From positions 1,550,001 through 1,614,000 of the forward strand of contig OZ220483.1 in the NCBI GenBank assembly GCA_965115915.1: DNA of 64,000 bases, written 5' to 3'. This document shows, piece by piece, positions 61,625-64,000 of the stretch. The stretch's first letter is position 1; each line of letters starts with the position of its first letter. The position numbers and the translations under genes are program-made. Under the pieces are notes generated by a model. That model did not search any database, was not told where the DNA came from, and worked only from the letters and a program-made list of their open reading frames with translations. This DNA is from G965115915 sp965115915 (GTDB lineage: Bacteria > Pseudomonadota > Gammaproteobacteria > Eutrophobiales > Eutrophobiaceae).

Positions 61625-63862
61625 TCAGGCCTGCGCCGAACTGGACAACCGAATATCGGCTTCCAGCGGCAACGCGGACACCGAACGTCTGCCGAGCGGC
61701 AGCGTCAGACACAACTGCTCCGGTGGCAAACAGAATCGGTCCGTGCACAATTCCACCCGCAATTCCACCTGCAACGCCTGGACCCGGGAAGAACCGGCAC
61801 AGCTAAGCAATCGTTGCTCCACCACACACAATTCAGGGGCCTGCCAACCATCAGCTCGCAATATACCGTCGATCCGTACCCGCCCGTCATCTCCCAGATT
61901 GCCCTGGACACGCAACCTGCCTGCCCCGGCATACTGCAATGCCCGCTGTTCCCGATGGCGCAATTCCAGCATTCCGGTCAGCAGATGACAACAAGCATGA
62001 GGCCAGTGCGACAGCGTCCCTCCCAGCCCGTCCAAAAGCTTTTCCGCCAATTCCCGATAGCAGGACTCATCAGTGCGTCGGGACAGTTTTACCAGCACCT
62101 GAAGCGCACTGGCATTACCACTGGGGGTGGTATTGTCCTCGGTGTCGGTAGGTGGTACCGGAAGCATCTGTTCCGGTTCAGTACGGTCACACATCTGGAA
62201 GATGCCCTGTTCCGGATCAAAAAACTGCTCGACCATCTGCGCACACAATTCCCGTGCGGCATTCAACCACTGTTCGTCTCCGGTGTCGTCGTATAGCTGG
62301 ATCAACGCCTCAGCCAGAGATGCGTAGTCCTCCTGCCGCCCCGAAACCGTCATGTTTCCATTGATACCGATGCGCCACAGCCTGCCGTCTTCCCGACGAT
62401 GGTGTGTGAGTAGATGCCGCGCCGCCTGCACCGCGGCAACAAGGTAGCAGTCCTGTTCCATCAATCTGCCCGCAAAAGATAATGCACCTATCATCATCGC
62501 ATTCCAACTCACAATAACCTTGTTGTCCAACAATGGCGGCTCACGCTGCTGGCGTGTCTCCCACAGTTTTTTTCGGATCGTCCGGCTGGCAGCCAACAAC
62601 TCGTCCAGCGGCATGCCCTGAGCACGGGCGTACTCGGCATAGGACAACGGCAAATGCAAGATACTGGCACCCTCAAAATTGCCCAGCTTACTGACCCCGA
62701 ACAGTTTCATCGCCAAACCGTATTCTTTCGGGTCCAGCACGGCCTGTAACTGTGTCGGGGTCCACACAAAATACTTTCCCTCACAACCCTCACTGTCCGC
62801 ATCCGTCGCCGAGTAAAAGCCCCGTTCACCATCACGCATCTCCCTGAGTACGTAGTCCAGCGTTTCACAGGCCGTCAGTCGATACAGCGGATCCCCGGTA
62901 AGTTCCCATGCCCGTGTGTAGATCCGGGCCAGTCCAGCCTGGTTATAGAGCATCTTCTCAAAGTGAGGAACCAACCAATGCCGATCTGTAGCATAGCGGT
63001 GAAAACCGCCGCCCACATGATCATAGATACCACCCTGAACCATGCAGTCAAGCTGATGGATAACCGGTCCCATACAATCACGCTCCGGGTACAGTAACGC
63101 AGCCTCCAGCAACAAGCCGAGGTTGGGTTCAGCAGGAAACTTGGGCACCTGTCCAAAACCACCATGCAACGCATCATGACTTTGGCTGAGTGCATCCAAC
63201 GCATTAGTGACAGGATCGGCCCTGTCCAGCACATCTCTGGTCTCAACCGCCCTGGTCCGCCGCAAGGACCGTTCGACCTGGCGCGTGATGTCCCGGGCCT
63301 GTTCACGCAGTTCCAGATGCCGCTCACGCCATAACTGTTGTACCTCTTGCAGCAACTGCAGAAACCGTGATGGCGGGTAGTAGGTTCCAGCAAAAAAAGG
63401 CTCCCGGTTCGGATACAGGAAGCTGCTCATCGGCCAGCCCCCTTGCCGAGCCAACAACAGCAACGCTGTCATATAGAATCGATCGACATCCGGCAAGATC
63501 TCCCGATCCACTTTGACCGCAATAAACTCGCGGTTCAGAAGCGCTGCAATTTCCAGATCTTCGAAACTCTCCACCTCCATAACGTGACACCAATGGCAAG
63601 TGGCATAACCAATGGACAGGAAGACAGGTTTGTTGTCAGTGGCAGCGGCAGTAAACGCCTCCGCGCCCCACGGGCGCCAATCCACCGGATTGTGCGCATG
63701 CTGCAACAGATAAGGAGAATCCTCGGCTATCAGTCGGTTGATGAAACGTGGCTCGCCGGTCTCGGCAATATGCCGGGTGCGCGGCAGATAGCCGGGACCA
63801 CGGGCCCGAAACGTATCCCACAGCGAACAGCGCAAGGCATCATCTTCGGCTGACGCAGACAT
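61625..63862 (-). CDS. YyaL/SSP411-type thioredoxin-domain protein (DUF255)
   Basis: A 745-residue cytoplasmic protein of the family containing bacterial YyaL and mammalian SPATA20. The N-terminal thioredoxin-like domain has NRLIAEDSPYLLQHAHNPVDW, then SIGYATCHWCHVMEVESFED with the CxxC (CHWC) and DREILPDVDRFYM. A long (alpha/alpha) toroid resembling glycoside hydrolase family 88/N-acylglucosamine epimerase folds follows: GGFGQVPKFP, GGGFHRYATDRHWLVPHFEKMLYNQ and DADSEGCEGKYFVWT. An in-frame GTG at 63868 would add two residues; ATG 63862 is preferred. Molecular function is not established for the family. Confidence 0.9.
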   Translation of the reverse strand: MSASAEDDALRCSLWDTFRARGPGYLPRTRHIAETGEPRFINRLIAEDSPYLLQHAHNPVDWRPWGAEAFTAAATDNKPVFLSIGYATCHWCHVMEVESFEDLEIAALLNREFIAVKVDREILPDVDRFYMTALLLLARQGGWPMSSFLYPNREPFFAGTYYPPSRFLQLLQEVQQLWRERHLELREQARDITRQVERSLRRTRAVETRDVLDRADPVTNALDALSQSHDALHGGFGQVPKFPAEPNLGLLLEAALLYPERDCMGPVIHQLDCMVQGGIYDHVGGGFHRYATDRHWLVPHFEKMLYNQAGLARIYTRAWELTGDPLYRLTACETLDYVLREMRDGERGFYSATDADSEGCEGKYFVWTPTQLQAVLDPKEYGLAMKLFGVSKLGNFEGASILHLPLSYAEYARAQGMPLDELLAASRTIRKKLWETRQQREPPLLDNKVIVSWNAMMIGALSFAGRLMEQDCYLVAAVQAARHLLTHHRREDGRLWRIGINGNMTVSGRQEDYASLAEALIQLYDDTGDEQWLNAARELCAQMVEQFFDPEQGIFQMCDRTEPEQMLPVPPTDTEDNTTPSGNASALQVLVKLSRRTDESCYRELAEKLLDGLGGTLSHWPHACCHLLTGMLELRHREQRALQYAGAGRLRVQGNLGDDGRVRIDGILRADGWQAPELCVVEQRLLSCAGSSRVQALQVELRVELCTDRFCLPPEQLCLTLPLGRRSVSALPLEADIRLSSSAQA

Positions 63863-63935
63863 CGTCACTCAGACATGGATTTAGTATGGGGATGCCACTG
63901 CCACAGCATGGCACGGGTCTGACAGGAGACGCCGT

Positions 63936-64000
63936 CTATTCCTTCGCCTCCACATACTCGAAAAGCTGAACCACTTGCTGCACTCCATTGGTCCTGCGTG
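63936..64000 (-). CDS. C-terminal end of a possible BON-domain protein (5' end outside window)
   Basis: Only the last 21 codons are inside the window: RRTNGVQQVVQLFEYVEAKE and a TAG stop at 63936-63938. The GV..VV.LFEY pattern is typical of the end of a BON domain as in DolP/YraP-type outer-membrane lipoproteins. The stretch is too short to be sure, but the frame and spacing (73 bases before the next start) are consistent with a real gene end. Confidence 0.4.
   Translation of the reverse strand, partial: RRTNGVQQVVQLFEYVEAKE

Overview
The window reads as a gammaproteobacterial chromosome segment. The support is the efp/epmA/epmB set (EF-P beta-lysylation), parC-parE, xseB-ispA, a CsiV-like protein, an aspS preceded by an FmdB zinc ribbon, and a LolC/E permease. 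I cannot place it below class. Base composition is moderately GC-rich and housekeeping genes are closely packed on both strands.

Positions 1-18.6 kb are housekeeping: a lolC/E-type permease running off the left edge, tsaB, a DinG/YoaA helicase, a small HU-like protein, the EF-P cluster (efp and epmA overlapping by 4 bases, epmB divergent), parE-parC, xseB, ispA, folE2, mazG, a sodium/solute symporter, a CsiV-like protein and galE. From 18.6 to 22.5 kb lie two surface-polysaccharide genes: a nucleotide-sugar glycosyltransferase and an 890-residue protein joining a sulfotransferase domain to a GT4 glycosyltransferase. These are followed by tRNA-Lys(UUU), an FmdB-type zinc ribbon, aspS, a DUF4124 protein and nadA.

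Positions 26.8-60.6 kb (more than half the window, minus strand) hold one gigantic surface-protein locus. Its N-terminus has a signal peptide and an inverse-autotransporter (type Ve, intimin/invasin-like) beta-barrel. A passenger of Calx-beta-like modules and eleven fibronectin-III domains follows. The reading frame is split in two by an apparent 2-base deletion near 53,909. If repaired it would encode about 11,200 residues. The 3' end is also damaged: remnants of a further repeat lie out of frame after the present stop. The passenger contains near-identical multi-kilobase blocks and one non-repeated domain of about 178 residues. Either this is a decaying or variable giant adhesin, or the long repeats have introduced assembly errors; the sequence alone does not decide.

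The right end returns to ordinary genes: rluB, a YyaL-type thioredoxin-domain protein, and the last codons of what may be a BON-domain protein.
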